Assembly: GCF_001269655.1 (NCBI RefSeq)
Contig: NZ_LHVE01000009.1
Span: 553,603 to 617,602, forward strand
DNA: 64,000 nucleotides
Source of the DNA: Pseudomonas thivervalensis
Lineage (GTDB): Bacteria; Pseudomonadota; Gammaproteobacteria; Pseudomonadales; Pseudomonadaceae
Reading direction: 5' to 3'
The translations under genes were made by a program, and so were the position numbers. Of this stretch, positions 51,556 to 59,859 are shown piece by piece; within the stretch, counting starts at the first letter, position 1; every line of letters begins with the position of its first letter. Under the pieces are notes generated by a model. The model ran no database searches. It was given only the letters and a program-made list of their open reading frames with translations, and was not told where the DNA came from.

Positions 51556-51978
51556 ATGGCCAACCCCAGACCTTCTTTGACCCTGACGCTGTTGCAAGCC
51601 CGCGAAGCGGCGATGGCTTTTTTTCGCCCGGCGCTGAACCAGCATGACCTTACGGAGCAGCAATGGCGGGTGATCCGCATCCTGCATCAGCAAGGAGAAC
51701 TGGAAAGCCATCAGCTCGCTCACCAGGCGTGCATCCTCAAGCCGAGCATGACCGGTGTGCTCAGTCGCCTGGAGCGCGATGGGCTGGTGCGTCGGCAGAA
51801 GTCCAGCCAGGACCAGCGACGGGTCTTCGTGGGCCTGACCGAGCGCGGCCAGCAGTGTTTCGTGTCCATGAGCGAGGGCATGGAAAGCAACTACCGGCGG
51901 ATTGAAGAACAGTTCGGCGAGGAAAAGATGCAGCAACTGCTCGCGTTGCTCAATGAGCTGAAGAACATCAAGCCCTGA
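51556..51978 (+). CDS. MarR family regulator HpaR2 (second copy)
   Basis: The 140-residue protein is a close paralogue of the HpaR at 42226 (shared SLTLTLLQAREAAM, LTEQQWRVIRIL, CILKPSMTGVL and LLNELK; roughly two thirds identical by eye). The start MANPRPSLTL has no GTTAA-N4-TTAAC site before it, in contrast to hpaR. The C-terminus ends on the first unit of a heptamer repeat. It may share the operators of HpaR or sense another ligand. Confidence 0.88.
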   Translation: MANPRPSLTLTLLQAREAAMAFFRPALNQHDLTEQQWRVIRILHQQGELESHQLAHQACILKPSMTGVLSRLERDGLVRRQKSSQDQRRVFVGLTERGQQCFVSMSEGMESNYRRIEEQFGEEKMQQLLALLNELKNIKP

Positions 51979-52005
51979 GCCCTGAGCCCTGAGCCCTGAG
52001 CCCTG
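51971..52005. repeat. Tandem heptamer AGCCCTG, five copies
   Basis: Five exact copies run through the stop codon of the second hpaR-like gene: the TGA is made by the first and second units. Because the stop lies in unit 1, copy-number change would not extend the protein. Confidence 0.9.
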
Positions 52006-52048
52006 TGGCTTGAGTTTTGGGCCAGTGTGTCTTGAGCTTTGAGTTCTT

Positions 52049-52173
52049 GTGGCGAGGGAGCTTGCTCCCGCTCGACTGCGAAGCAGTCGCAAAGCCCGCC
52101 GACCGATGCCTGAACTTGCGGGAATGGGCAGGGGGCTGCTACGCAGCCCAGCGGGAGCAAGCTCCCTCGCCAC
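52049..52173. repeat. REPIN, family A
   Basis: Paired arms lie between the convergent hpaR2 gene and the small secreted-protein gene. Confidence 0.88.
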
Positions 52174-52182
52174 AGAAACGCT

Positions 52183-52392
52183 TCACACCGGGCTGCGTTC
52201 ACGCAACTCCTGCAATCGATCAGCCCCACCCTCGGCCACGCGATTCTGGCTCAAGCGATCGGAGCCGCCTTCAGCCAGTTGATGCGCAGCCTGGGCCGGG
52301 GCGTTCTTTGCCGAGGCAACGTTCGACAGGCCGACCCCGCCAACCAGTGTCAGGGCGATTGCCAAGGACGACAGTTTCGGGAAGTTGAACAT
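52183..52392 (-). CDS. Small secreted protein with AEGGxDRL repeats, unknown function
   Basis: The 69-residue protein has a signal peptide (MFNFPKLSSLAIALTLVGGV, cleavage near NVASA) and two copies of a short motif, LAEGGSDRL and VAEGGADRL, followed by a charged end. A strong AAGGAGA site precedes the ATG. Small Pseudomonas exported proteins with such motifs exist, but I know of no established function. It is isolated from the hpa genes and probably unrelated. Confidence 0.75.
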   Translation of the reverse strand: MFNFPKLSSLAIALTLVGGVGLSNVASAKNAPAQAAHQLAEGGSDRLSQNRVAEGGADRLQELRERSPV

Positions 52393-52696
52393 GGTGATTC
52401 TCCTTGCGTTTGATTGAGTAGGTCCGTGGCAGCGAAGGTGTTGCTGTCCGGTGATCACAGTTAAACGCGCAGATGTATCGACGATGTGTGCCAGGCGGGG
52501 GCGAAACCTGCCGTTTCGTATCAAGCCGTGCTTCCTATACAGAGCGATACAAATCCTGTTGCAGCGTGGGGACGCGGGGGCGCTGCTGAGAGTTCCACGA
52601 GATGAAAAACCGCGCATTGTCTGGTCGATAATCGCACGCTTTGCGGTGGATCCCTGCGTGGGTTATTGACCAAACTAACCGGGTGGTACATTTTAG

Positions 52697-52711
52697 TGGC
52701 ACTTGTCTTGT
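52697..52711 (+). promoter_or_regulatory. Sigma-54-like promoter upstream of the TRAP operon
   Basis: TGGCAC at 52697, five bases, then TTGT resembles the -24/-12 consensus TGGCAC-N5-TTGC with one mismatch in the -12 element. Sigma-54 control is common for dicarboxylate-type TRAP systems. No activator gene is adjacent. Confidence 0.35.
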
Positions 52712-52752
52712 CCCTCGTGACCGAGACCATAATAAAAATAGAGGAACACCCC

Positions 52753-52839
52753 ATGCCAGTCCGTCTGCGAGCGTCCCACGCCGTCTCCTTGATTCATCTC
52801 TCGAGTGCTCCGTCCAGCCTTCCAGGTTTGATTCGCTAG
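52753..52839 (+). CDS. Possible 28-codon leader ORF
   Basis: ATG at 52753 follows AGAGGAACACCCC, a moderate ribosome site, and encodes MPVRLRASHAVSLIHLSSAP and a short tail. It ends 71 bp before the TRAP gene. It may be a leader or spurious. Confidence 0.25.
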   Translation: MPVRLRASHAVSLIHLSSAPSSLPGLIR

Positions 52840-52910
52840 CGGCCCACGCTGTTGCGGTCTTATTGCGCCAGTGGGATGTCGGCGCTCGACAAGCCTCGGA
52901 GTTCTTCAAG

Positions 52911-53471
52911 ATGACAAAAGTCGTGGATCTGTATTTCAAGCTGCTGAAGCTGCTGATTGTGTTGTGCATGGTCGCAATGATCGTGCTGGTGTTTGGCAAT
53001 GTGGTGCTGCGCTATGCCTTCAACTCGGGCATCAGTGTGTCGGAGGAGTTGTCGCGCTGGTTCTTCGTCTGGATGATTTTTCTCGGTGCCCTGGTGGCGC
53101 TCAAGGACCGTGCCCACCTGGGCATGGACAGCCTGGTCAAGCGCTTGCCGCCAGCAGGCAAGCGTATCTGCCTGGTCATCGGCCATCTGCTGATGTTGTA
53201 CATCTGCTGGCTGATCTTCAGCGGCAGTTGGCAGCAAGCGGCGATCAACCTGAATGTCGTTGCCCCGGCGTCGGGATTGTCCATGGCGCTGTTCTACGGC
53301 GCCGGCCTGGTGTTCGGCGCCAGTGCCGCAGCGATCCTGCTTTACGAGCTCTACCTGGCGCTGTTCGGCAAGCTGGGGGATGACGAGCTGGTGATGGTCA
53401 AGGACAACGACGCCGAGCTGATCACCCATACCGCCGCCACCCCTGACCCCATCAAGAGTACCCGCCCATGA
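52911..53471 (+). CDS. TRAP transporter small permease (DctQ-type)
   Basis: The 186-residue protein has four transmembrane helices (LLIVLCMVAMIVLVFGNVVL, LSRWFFVWMIFLGALVALKD) and the HLGMDSL segment typical of DctQ. The stop overlaps the start of the large permease by 4 bp. It forms the membrane complex with DctM. The C-terminal tail of about 25 residues is cytoplasmic. Confidence 0.93.
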   Translation: MTKVVDLYFKLLKLLIVLCMVAMIVLVFGNVVLRYAFNSGISVSEELSRWFFVWMIFLGALVALKDRAHLGMDSLVKRLPPAGKRICLVIGHLLMLYICWLIFSGSWQQAAINLNVVAPASGLSMALFYGAGLVFGASAAAILLYELYLALFGKLGDDELVMVKDNDAELITHTAATPDPIKSTRP

Positions 53472-54748
53472 CACTGGTTATTTTTCTCGGGTCCCTGATG
53501 GGCAGCATGGCACTGGGCATACCTATCGCCTTTGCCTTGCTGGTGGTCAGCGTGGCGTTGATGGCTTATCTGGATCTGTTCGACGCGCAAATCATTGCCC
53601 AGAACCTGCTCAACGGTGCTGACAGTTTCCCGCTGATGGCGGTGCCGTTCTTCATGCTGGCCGGCGAAGTCATGAACGTCGGCGGGCTGTCCAAACGCAT
53701 CGTCAACATTGCCATGGCGCTAGTGGGGCACAAGCGCGGGGGGCTGGGCTACGTGGCGATCATCGCTTCCTGCCTGCTGGCATCGTTGTCCGGTTCGGCC
53801 GTGGCCGATGCGGCGGCGCTGGCGGCGTTGCTGGTGCCGATGATGGTGCTGGCCGGGCACAATCGAGGGCGCTCGGCTGGCCTGATCGCCGCCGGTAGCA
53901 TCATTGCGCCGGTCATTCCGCCGAGTATTGGCTTCATCGTCTTTGGCGTGGCGTCCGGGGTGTCGATTTCCAAGCTGTTCCTGGCCGGTATCGTGCCGGG
54001 GCTGATGCTTGGGGCTTCGCTGGCCGTTGCCTGGTGGTACATCTCCCGCAGCGAGAACGTCGAGACGCCGCCCAAGCGTTCCCGTGCCGAAGTGCTGCGC
54101 ACGTTGCTCGACGGCAGTTGGGCGATGGGCCTGCCCTTGATCATCATTCTGGGCCTCAAGTTCGGCATCTTCACGCCTACGGAAGCTGCGGTGGTCGCGG
54201 CGGTCTATTCGCTGTTCGTGTCCTTGGTGATCTACCGGGAAATGAAAGTCAGCCAGTTGTACGAAGTGATCCTGTCCTCGGCCAGGACCACTTCGGTGGT
54301 GATGCTGCTGGTGGCGGCGGCCATGGTTTCCTCGTGGCTGGTGACCATCGCCGACCTGCCCGGCCAACTGGCGGAACTGCTGGCGCCGTTCATGGACAAC
54401 CAGACTCTCCTGCTGTTGGTGATGATGACGCTGATCATCCTGGTGGGCACGGTGATGGACATGACCCCGACCATCCTCATCCTGACCCCGGTGCTGATGC
54501 CGGCCGTCATCCAGGCGGGGATCGACCCGGTGTACTTCGGCGTGCTGTTCCTGATCAACACGGCCATCGGCCTGATCACGCCGCCCGTGGGCACGGTGCT
54601 CAACGTAGTTTGCGGAGTGGCCAAGCTCGACTTCGAGGAGATCGTGCGCGGAGTGTGGCCGTTCATGTTTGCGCAGTTCGTGGTGCTGTTCCTGTTGGTC
54701 CTGTTCCCGCAATTGGTCCTGGGACCGTTGAAATTCTTCACCGGATAA
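53468..54748 (+). CDS. TRAP transporter large permease (DctM-type)
   Basis: The 426-residue protein has about 12 transmembrane helices and the DctM landmarks GADSFPLMAVPFFMLAGEVM, ASLSGSAVADAAALAALLVP, and IIAPVIPPSIGFIVFGVASG. It carries out sodium-driven import with DctQ and the binding protein. Ligand is not evident; the position next to the hpa genes allows an aromatic acid. Confidence 0.95.
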   Translation: MTLVIFLGSLMGSMALGIPIAFALLVVSVALMAYLDLFDAQIIAQNLLNGADSFPLMAVPFFMLAGEVMNVGGLSKRIVNIAMALVGHKRGGLGYVAIIASCLLASLSGSAVADAAALAALLVPMMVLAGHNRGRSAGLIAAGSIIAPVIPPSIGFIVFGVASGVSISKLFLAGIVPGLMLGASLAVAWWYISRSENVETPPKRSRAEVLRTLLDGSWAMGLPLIIILGLKFGIFTPTEAAVVAAVYSLFVSLVIYREMKVSQLYEVILSSARTTSVVMLLVAAAMVSSWLVTIADLPGQLAELLAPFMDNQTLLLLVMMTLIILVGTVMDMTPTILILTPVLMPAVIQAGIDPVYFGVLFLINTAIGLITPPVGTVLNVVCGVAKLDFEEIVRGVWPFMFAQFVVLFLLVLFPQLVLGPLKFFTG

Positions 54749-54797
54749 CCCGGTGTTGGCTAGCTCGACCTTAAAACAATAACGATCGGAGAGTGAC

Positions 54798-55817
54798 ATG
54801 GGAAAACTGATGAAAACCCTGCTGGCCGGGGCGTGCGCGACGGGCTTGCTGTTGAGCAGTGTGGCCAGCCACGCGGACGAAATACGCGAACGCACCTTGC
54901 GATTCGCCTTCCAGAACGTCAAGGAACACCCCCAGGGCCAGGGCGCGCAGAAGTTCGCCGACCTGCTCAGCGAGAAGAGCGGTGGCAAGATCAAGGTCCG
55001 CCTGTTCCCCGGCGGTACGTTGGGCGGCGACGTGCAAACGGTATCGGCGTTGCAGGGCGGCACACTGGACATCACCGTGCTCAACTCCGGCATCCTGGCC
55101 GCCCAGGCCCCGGATTACGCCATGCTCGATTTCCCGTTCCTGTTCAACAACGTCGAGGAAGCCCATGCAGTCATCGATGGGCCGGTCGGGCAGAAACTGG
55201 CGGCGCAACTGGACAGCAAAGGGCTGGTAGGGCTGGGTTATTGGGACCTGGGTTTTCGTAACCTGACCAACAGCAAGCACCCGGTGACCAAGCTTGAAGA
55301 CATGCAGGGCTTGAAGATTCGCGTGATCCAGTCGCCGATCTACCTGGAGACCTTCTCCGCCCTCGGCGCCAACCCCGTGCCGATGGCGTTCCCCGAGGTC
55401 TACACCGGCCTTGAGCAGCACACCATCGACGGCCAGGAAAACCCTTTCACGGTGATTGAGGGCAACAAGTTCTATGAGGTGCAGAAGTACCTTTCCGTCA
55501 CGGGGCACATCTTCAACCCGCAGTCGCTGATCATCAGCCAGAAAACCTGGAACCGCCTCAACGACGATGAAAAGGCAATGATTCGCGCGGCCGCGGCCGA
55601 GGCGCAAACATTCCAGCGTGAAGTCACGGCGGCGGGCATGGACAAAGCCAAGGCCACGTTGGCCAATGCGATGACCGTCAATGAAATCAGTCCAGCCGAG
55701 AAAGACCGCTTGCGCGAGCGCGTGAAGCCGGTGATCGATAAGTTCGCCAAATCCCTGGATGGCGACCTGGTGAAGACGATGTACGACGAAATCGCCAAGG
55801 TGCGGGCGGCGCAGTGA
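54798..55817 (+). CDS. TRAP transporter periplasmic binding protein (DctP-type)
   Basis: The 339-residue protein has a signal peptide (ending SSVASHADEI) and the DctP family segments ENVKEHPQGQGAQKFADLL-like, GGTLGGDVQTVSALQGGTLD, LGYWDLGFRNLTNSKHPV and the Arg in KIRVIQSPIYLETF that binds the ligand carboxylate. Length is usual. It completes the Q-M-P operon. Confidence 0.95.
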   Translation: MGKLMKTLLAGACATGLLLSSVASHADEIRERTLRFAFQNVKEHPQGQGAQKFADLLSEKSGGKIKVRLFPGGTLGGDVQTVSALQGGTLDITVLNSGILAAQAPDYAMLDFPFLFNNVEEAHAVIDGPVGQKLAAQLDSKGLVGLGYWDLGFRNLTNSKHPVTKLEDMQGLKIRVIQSPIYLETFSALGANPVPMAFPEVYTGLEQHTIDGQENPFTVIEGNKFYEVQKYLSVTGHIFNPQSLIISQKTWNRLNDDEKAMIRAAAAEAQTFQREVTAAGMDKAKATLANAMTVNEISPAEKDRLRERVKPVIDKFAKSLDGDLVKTMYDEIAKVRAAQ

Positions 55818-55850
55818 GGTAAACGGACCAGCCCTTAACAGAACCAACCC

Positions 55851-55940
55851 TGTGGGAGCGAGCTTGCTCGCGATAGCGGTGTATCAGCCAAGATCAAGGC
55901 GGCTGACTTGACGCCATCGCGAGCAAGCTCGCTCCTACAG
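55851..55940. repeat. REPIN, family B
   Basis: Arms TGTGGGAGCGAGCTTGCTCG and complement lie between the convergent TRAP and PheC-like genes, with a T-rich run after the right arm. Confidence 0.88.
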
Positions 55941-55965
55941 GGATTTTTGTTTCGTCAGTGAACGG

Positions 55966-56757
55966 TTATTGAGCGGCTGGAACGGCCAGCCATTGGCCAA
56001 TCACCTTCTGGTAGCTGCCATTGGCCTTGCTCAGGTGCAGCCACTGGTCGACGTACATCTTCCAGGTGTTGTCATCCCGTGGCAGCAGGTAGGCCTTCTC
56101 ACCATATTGCAGGTAGCGGGTCGGGTTGACGGCGCACAGGCCGGGCTTGAGTTTTTGCTGGTAGAGCGCTTCGGACGCGTCGGTAATCATCACGTCGGCT
56201 TTCTTGTCCAGCAGTTGCTGGAAGATGGTCACGTTGTCATGGAAGTTCAATTGGCCGTTGGGCAGGAACGCGCGGACGAAGGCTTCGTTGGTGCCGCCGG
56301 CCGGCTCGACAAGACGCACCGAAGGCTGGTTCATCTGCTCGATCGTCTGGTAACGCTCCTTGTCCTCGCAACGCACCAGCGGGATCTTGCCATCCACGTC
56401 GAGGGTGGTGCTGAAATAGGCCTTCTTCTGGCGCTCCAGCGTCACCGAAATCCCGCCCATGCCGACGTCGCATTTGCCTGCAACCATATCCGGCATCAGG
56501 GTTTTCCAGGTGGTCTGCACCCATTGCACCTTGACGCCCAGGCTGGCAGCCAGGGAGCGCGCCATGTCGATGTCGATGCCTTCATATTCGCCTGCTTCGG
56601 TTTTAAAGGTGTAGGGCTTGTAGTCGCCGGTGGTGCACACCTTCAGTTCGCCGCGTTGCAGGACCTGGTCCAGCAGAGAAGGTGCTGGCTCGGCCAAGGC
56701 GCTGCAGGAGAGCGCCAACAGGCCACAGAACGTCATCGAGCTTGTTATGGTTTTCAT
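55966..56757 (-). CDS. pheC: PheC-like periplasmic cyclohexadienyl dehydratase
   Basis: The 263-residue protein has a signal peptide (MKTITSSMTFCGLLALSCSA) and the solute-binding-protein fold. It follows P. aeruginosa PheC closely: TTGDYKPYTFKTEAGEYEG, PAGGTNEAFVRAFLPNGQL, HDNVTIFQQLLDKKADVMIT, EKAYLLPRDDNTWKMYVDQW. The Glu of GGTNE is the position of the catalytic Glu in PheC by my recollection. PheC converts prephenate or arogenate to phenylpyruvate or phenylalanine in the periplasm. A true amino-acid-binding protein remains possible. Confidence 0.82.
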   Translation of the reverse strand: MKTITSSMTFCGLLALSCSALAEPAPSLLDQVLQRGELKVCTTGDYKPYTFKTEAGEYEGIDIDMARSLAASLGVKVQWVQTTWKTLMPDMVAGKCDVGMGGISVTLERQKKAYFSTTLDVDGKIPLVRCEDKERYQTIEQMNQPSVRLVEPAGGTNEAFVRAFLPNGQLNFHDNVTIFQQLLDKKADVMITDASEALYQQKLKPGLCAVNPTRYLQYGEKAYLLPRDDNTWKMYVDQWLHLSKANGSYQKVIGQWLAVPAAQ

Positions 56758-56824
56758 AGTGATAGGACGTCTCGTAGCGGAGGGAAACAAGATCGGGGAG
56801 TGTAGTAAAAGTGTCGGCAAGCTG

Positions 56825-57451
56825 TCACTGCAGGCTTCCCAGGTAGGCGCAGAACATATCGGCCATGGCGTCGCTATAGGTGGCGACTTCCGCAGGAGAG
56901 CGGGGCGCTGATGAAAAGCGCTTGCCCACGGCACTGAGGGTCGTGATCACCAGGTCACCCGCCAAGGCGCGGATCGGTGCCGGGGCGTCGGGCAAGGCTT
57001 GCAGCATGAAAGCGTCCACCGACCGTTGCACTGACATCCGCGCGGCCTGGTGCTCGGGGGCGTCGCGGTAGAGCGGTGCGGCGTCGTTGAGGGCGACGCG
57101 TATCTGCGCCTCGTCGCATTCGGACTGGATGAACGCCCGCACGAGGGTACGCAGCCGCTCGAAGGGCGGCTTGCGGTTGTCTTCAAGAATCTCGCGCAGC
57201 ATGTCACTGGTTTGCCGCCATTCATCACTTTGCAGGCGGAACAGGATCGCCGCTTTGTTCGGGAAGTATTGATACACCGAACCGACGCTGACCCCCGCCC
57301 GTTCGGCCACACGGGCCACTGTGAAACGTGTCGCCCCTTGGGTCGCCAAAACCTGAACAGCCGCCTCCAGGACCGCCGCCACAAGCTCGGTGGAGCGTGC
57401 CTGTTTCGGCTGTTTACGCGAGGAAATCTGCGGGCTTGAGCGTTCGGACAT
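56825..57451 (-). CDS. TetR family transcriptional regulator
   Basis: The 208-residue protein has the TetR helix-turn-helix (FTVARVAERAGVSVGSVYQYFP) and an effector domain of TetR_C type. It is divergent from an MFS gene with a perfect dyad between them, so it is a local repressor of that transporter. The start MSERSSPQISSRKQPKQARS is the usual N-terminus. Confidence 0.93.
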   Translation of the reverse strand: MSERSSPQISSRKQPKQARSTELVAAVLEAAVQVLATQGATRFTVARVAERAGVSVGSVYQYFPNKAAILFRLQSDEWRQTSDMLREILEDNRKPPFERLRTLVRAFIQSECDEAQIRVALNDAAPLYRDAPEHQAARMSVQRSVDAFMLQALPDAPAPIRALAGDLVITTLSAVGKRFSSAPRSPAEVATYSDAMADMFCAYLGSLQ

Positions 57452-57510
57452 GCGGGCATGAACCTCGGTAGGGAATGCGAATAGGAAACGCGACGGATTA
57501 TTCGTATCTT

Positions 57511-57534
57511 GAATGCGACGAATTGATCGCATTC
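57511..57534. promoter_or_regulatory. Candidate TetR operator
   Basis: GAATGCGA-CGAATTGA-TCGCATTC is a perfect inverted repeat in the 142-bp divergent region, with another GAATGCGA half-site at 57473-57480. It lies 60 bp from each start codon. Confidence 0.75.
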
Positions 57535-57593
57535 TAGTGGGCTCCACAGGCCGCGTTCAACGTCATATCGCATCCTTTTCCGTGGGTAGGGTC

Positions 57594-58823
57594 ATGACTC
57601 AAGAAAATATTCATCTAGGCGCCTCTGCGGTGCCTCAGGCATCCCTCGGTGCCAATCCGGTGCTCAAGCTGTTGCCGCTCACGCTGACGGTTTTCATCGG
57701 TTTTCTCACCCTGGGCATGCAATTGCCGGTCTTGCCCCTTCACCTGCATGACACCCTGGGCATGGGTACGCTGGTGATTGGCCTGGTGGTCGGTGCGCAG
57801 TTCGCCGCGGCGCTGTTGTCACGGGCCTGGGCTGGCAATTTCGCCGACATGCGCGGTGGCAAGCGCGCGGTCATGGTCGGCCTGGTGACGGCGGCGGTTT
57901 CCGGGTTGGTCTATCTGGTTTCCCTGGCGTTCGTTGCCGTGCCTGTCACGTCGGTCTGGCTGCTGTTGGGCGGACGAGTGCTGCTGGCATTTGGGGAAAG
58001 TCTCATCGTCACCGGTGCGCTGGGGTGGGGCATGGGCCTGGTCGGCGCGCAGCATGCTGGCAAGGTCATGGCCTGGAATGGCATCGCCATGTACGGCGCC
58101 TATGCCTTGGGCGCTCCGCTCGGCGTGGCGCTGAATAGCGTTTGGGGGTTCACGGGGATTGCCGTCGCGACGGTGTTCATTGCGCTGCTGGCGTTGGTGA
58201 TTGTGTCGGGTGTCCGGGCTGTCGCCCCTACGGCGACTCGGCGGACACCGTTCTACAAGGTGATGGGCGCCGTGTGGGTGCCCGGCATGGGGTTGGCGTT
58301 TTGCAGCGTTGGTTTTGGTGTCATCACGGCCTTTATCGCGCTGTTGTTCGCGGCCAGGGATTGGGGCAACGCGTCTTTGGCGTTCACGGCGTTCGGTGTG
58401 GCGTTCATCGCTGCGCGTCTGCTTTTCGGGCACCTTCCGGACAAGTTTGGCGGCGCCCGCGTCGCGCTGGTCTGCGTCTTGATCGAAACCGTTGGGCTGC
58501 TGCTGATCTGGGGCGCCGACGGCGCGACCATCGCTTACCTGGGCGCGGCATGCACCGGTTTCGGTTATTCCCTGGCATTTCCCGGCTTCGGCGTGGAAGC
58601 GGTACGGCGAGCGCCGCCGCAGGCACGCGGCCTGGCCATGGGCGCCTATGTCGCGTTCCTGGATATTTCCCTGGGCATCACCAGCCCGCTGGCCGGTTTG
58701 TTGGCGAGTGGCTGGGGTATCGGTGCGGTTTACCTGGGCGGCGCCATTGCCGTTGCTCTGTCCTTCGCAGTGGCCTTGGTGCTGCTCAGAGGGCGGGAAG
58801 CACAAGTTCTATACAAATCCTGA
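57594..58823 (+). CDS. MFS transporter (arabinose-efflux-like)
   Basis: The 409-residue protein has 12 transmembrane segments and the motifs VVGAQFAAALLSRAWAGNFA and DMRGGKRAVMVGL. The start MTQENIHLGASAVPQASLGA lies just after the operator. It resembles YhhS/YfcJ-type exporters, which remove small toxic compounds. It would be derepressed when the TetR protein binds its ligand. Confidence 0.9.
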   Translation: MTQENIHLGASAVPQASLGANPVLKLLPLTLTVFIGFLTLGMQLPVLPLHLHDTLGMGTLVIGLVVGAQFAAALLSRAWAGNFADMRGGKRAVMVGLVTAAVSGLVYLVSLAFVAVPVTSVWLLLGGRVLLAFGESLIVTGALGWGMGLVGAQHAGKVMAWNGIAMYGAYALGAPLGVALNSVWGFTGIAVATVFIALLALVIVSGVRAVAPTATRRTPFYKVMGAVWVPGMGLAFCSVGFGVITAFIALLFAARDWGNASLAFTAFGVAFIAARLLFGHLPDKFGGARVALVCVLIETVGLLLIWGADGATIAYLGAACTGFGYSLAFPGFGVEAVRRAPPQARGLAMGAYVAFLDISLGITSPLAGLLASGWGIGAVYLGGAIAVALSFAVALVLLRGREAQVLYKS

Positions 58824-58882
58824 GCTTTCGATGGGTTATAGAAGATATTCGGTCTCGCTTTTTTAGAACAGGAGCGTTGCAC

Positions 58883-59749
58883 ATGCACGTATTCGTTACT
58901 GGTGCCACGGGCTGGGTTGGATCGGCCGTGGTACAGGATTTGATCGGCGCCGGGCATCAGGTCACCGGCCTGGCCCGAAGCGAAAAAAAGGGCGCCGCAC
59001 TGGCCGCGACGGGCGCGAAGGTGGTCCGCGGGACGTTGGATGACCTCGATATCCTGCACCGGGCCGCCTCGTCGGCGGATGCGGTGATTCACACCGCGTT
59101 CAATCATGACTTCTCGCGGTTCGCCGAGAACGCCGAACAGGACCGCCATGTGATCGAAGTCTTGGGCAGCGCGCTGCAAGGGTCCATGCGACCTTTGCTG
59201 GTGACGTCCGGCCTGCTGGGCTTGACCCGGGGGGCGAGCGAATTGGAAGTGCCCAGCCCGGCCTCACCGCGCAAATCCGAAACGGCGGCCCGGGCGCTGG
59301 TCGAGCGCGGGGTTCGCTGCGCAACGGTGCGCCTGGCACCCTCGGTCCATGGCCTCGGCGATTACGGGTTCGTGCCCCTGCTGATTCGCCTGGCCCGGGA
59401 GACGGGCGTCTCGGCCTACCTTGGGAACGGCGGCCATTGCTGGTCGGGCGTGCATCGGCTGGATGCCGCACGGGTCTATCGGCTTGCGCTGGAGCAGGGC
59501 GTGACGCAGTCCGTCTACCACGCCGTCGCCGATGAGGCCGTGCCGTTCAAGGAGATCGCCCAGGCGATCGGTCGTGGCCTGGGGTTGCCGGTCGAGTCCC
59601 GGGAGCGCGAGCATTTTGGCTGGTTCGCCCACATGGCGGGGGCGACCATGGCCGTGTCCAGCCAATACACCCGCGCCCTGCTGGGCTGGACACCAAGTGG
59701 CTCCAGCCTGTTGGCCGATCTGGAACACCCTGGTTACTACGCTGGATAA
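58883..59749 (+). CDS. NAD-dependent epimerase/SDR (extended type)
   Basis: The 288-residue protein starts MHVFVTGATGWVGSAVVQDL with the extended-SDR GxxGxxG loop, followed by an LVTSGLLGL serine strand. The classical YxxxK is replaced by SPRKSETAARAL, so it is of the atypical group. AGGAG precedes the ATG. It follows the MFS gene by 59 bp and may be cotranscribed. Substrate unknown. Confidence 0.88.
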   Translation: MHVFVTGATGWVGSAVVQDLIGAGHQVTGLARSEKKGAALAATGAKVVRGTLDDLDILHRAASSADAVIHTAFNHDFSRFAENAEQDRHVIEVLGSALQGSMRPLLVTSGLLGLTRGASELEVPSPASPRKSETAARALVERGVRCATVRLAPSVHGLGDYGFVPLLIRLARETGVSAYLGNGGHCWSGVHRLDAARVYRLALEQGVTQSVYHAVADEAVPFKEIAQAIGRGLGLPVESREREHFGWFAHMAGATMAVSSQYTRALLGWTPSGSSLLADLEHPGYYAG

Positions 59750-59758
59750 GGGGTCCCT

Positions 59759-59850
59759 GTGGCGAGGGAGCTTGCTCCCGCTCGGTTGCGCAGCGACCGT
59801 AGAATATTGGGGTCGCTTCGCAACCCAGCGGGAGCAAGCTCCCTCGCCAC
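59759..59850. repeat. REPIN, family A
   Basis: Paired arms lie between the convergent SDR and response-regulator genes. Confidence 0.88.
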
Positions 59851-59859
59851 AATGGTTTT

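Larger units (their letters stand above)
52393..52910. other. Intergenic region upstream of the TRAP transporter operon
   Basis: The 518 bp hold a sigma-54-like box (52697) and a 28-codon frame (52753-52839). An in-frame extension of the TRAP small permease gene into this region lacks a ribosome site. No REP elements are present. Confidence 0.55.

Noticed and set aside
51971..52005. Phase-variable control of the second HpaR C-terminus by the heptamer repeat
   Set aside because: The stop codon is formed within the first two units, so changing copy number downstream would not change the protein.
53720..55093. 457-codon minus-strand open frame opposite the TRAP genes
   Set aside because: It is His/Gln/Arg-rich and lacks motifs; the plus strand encodes unmistakable DctM and DctP proteins.
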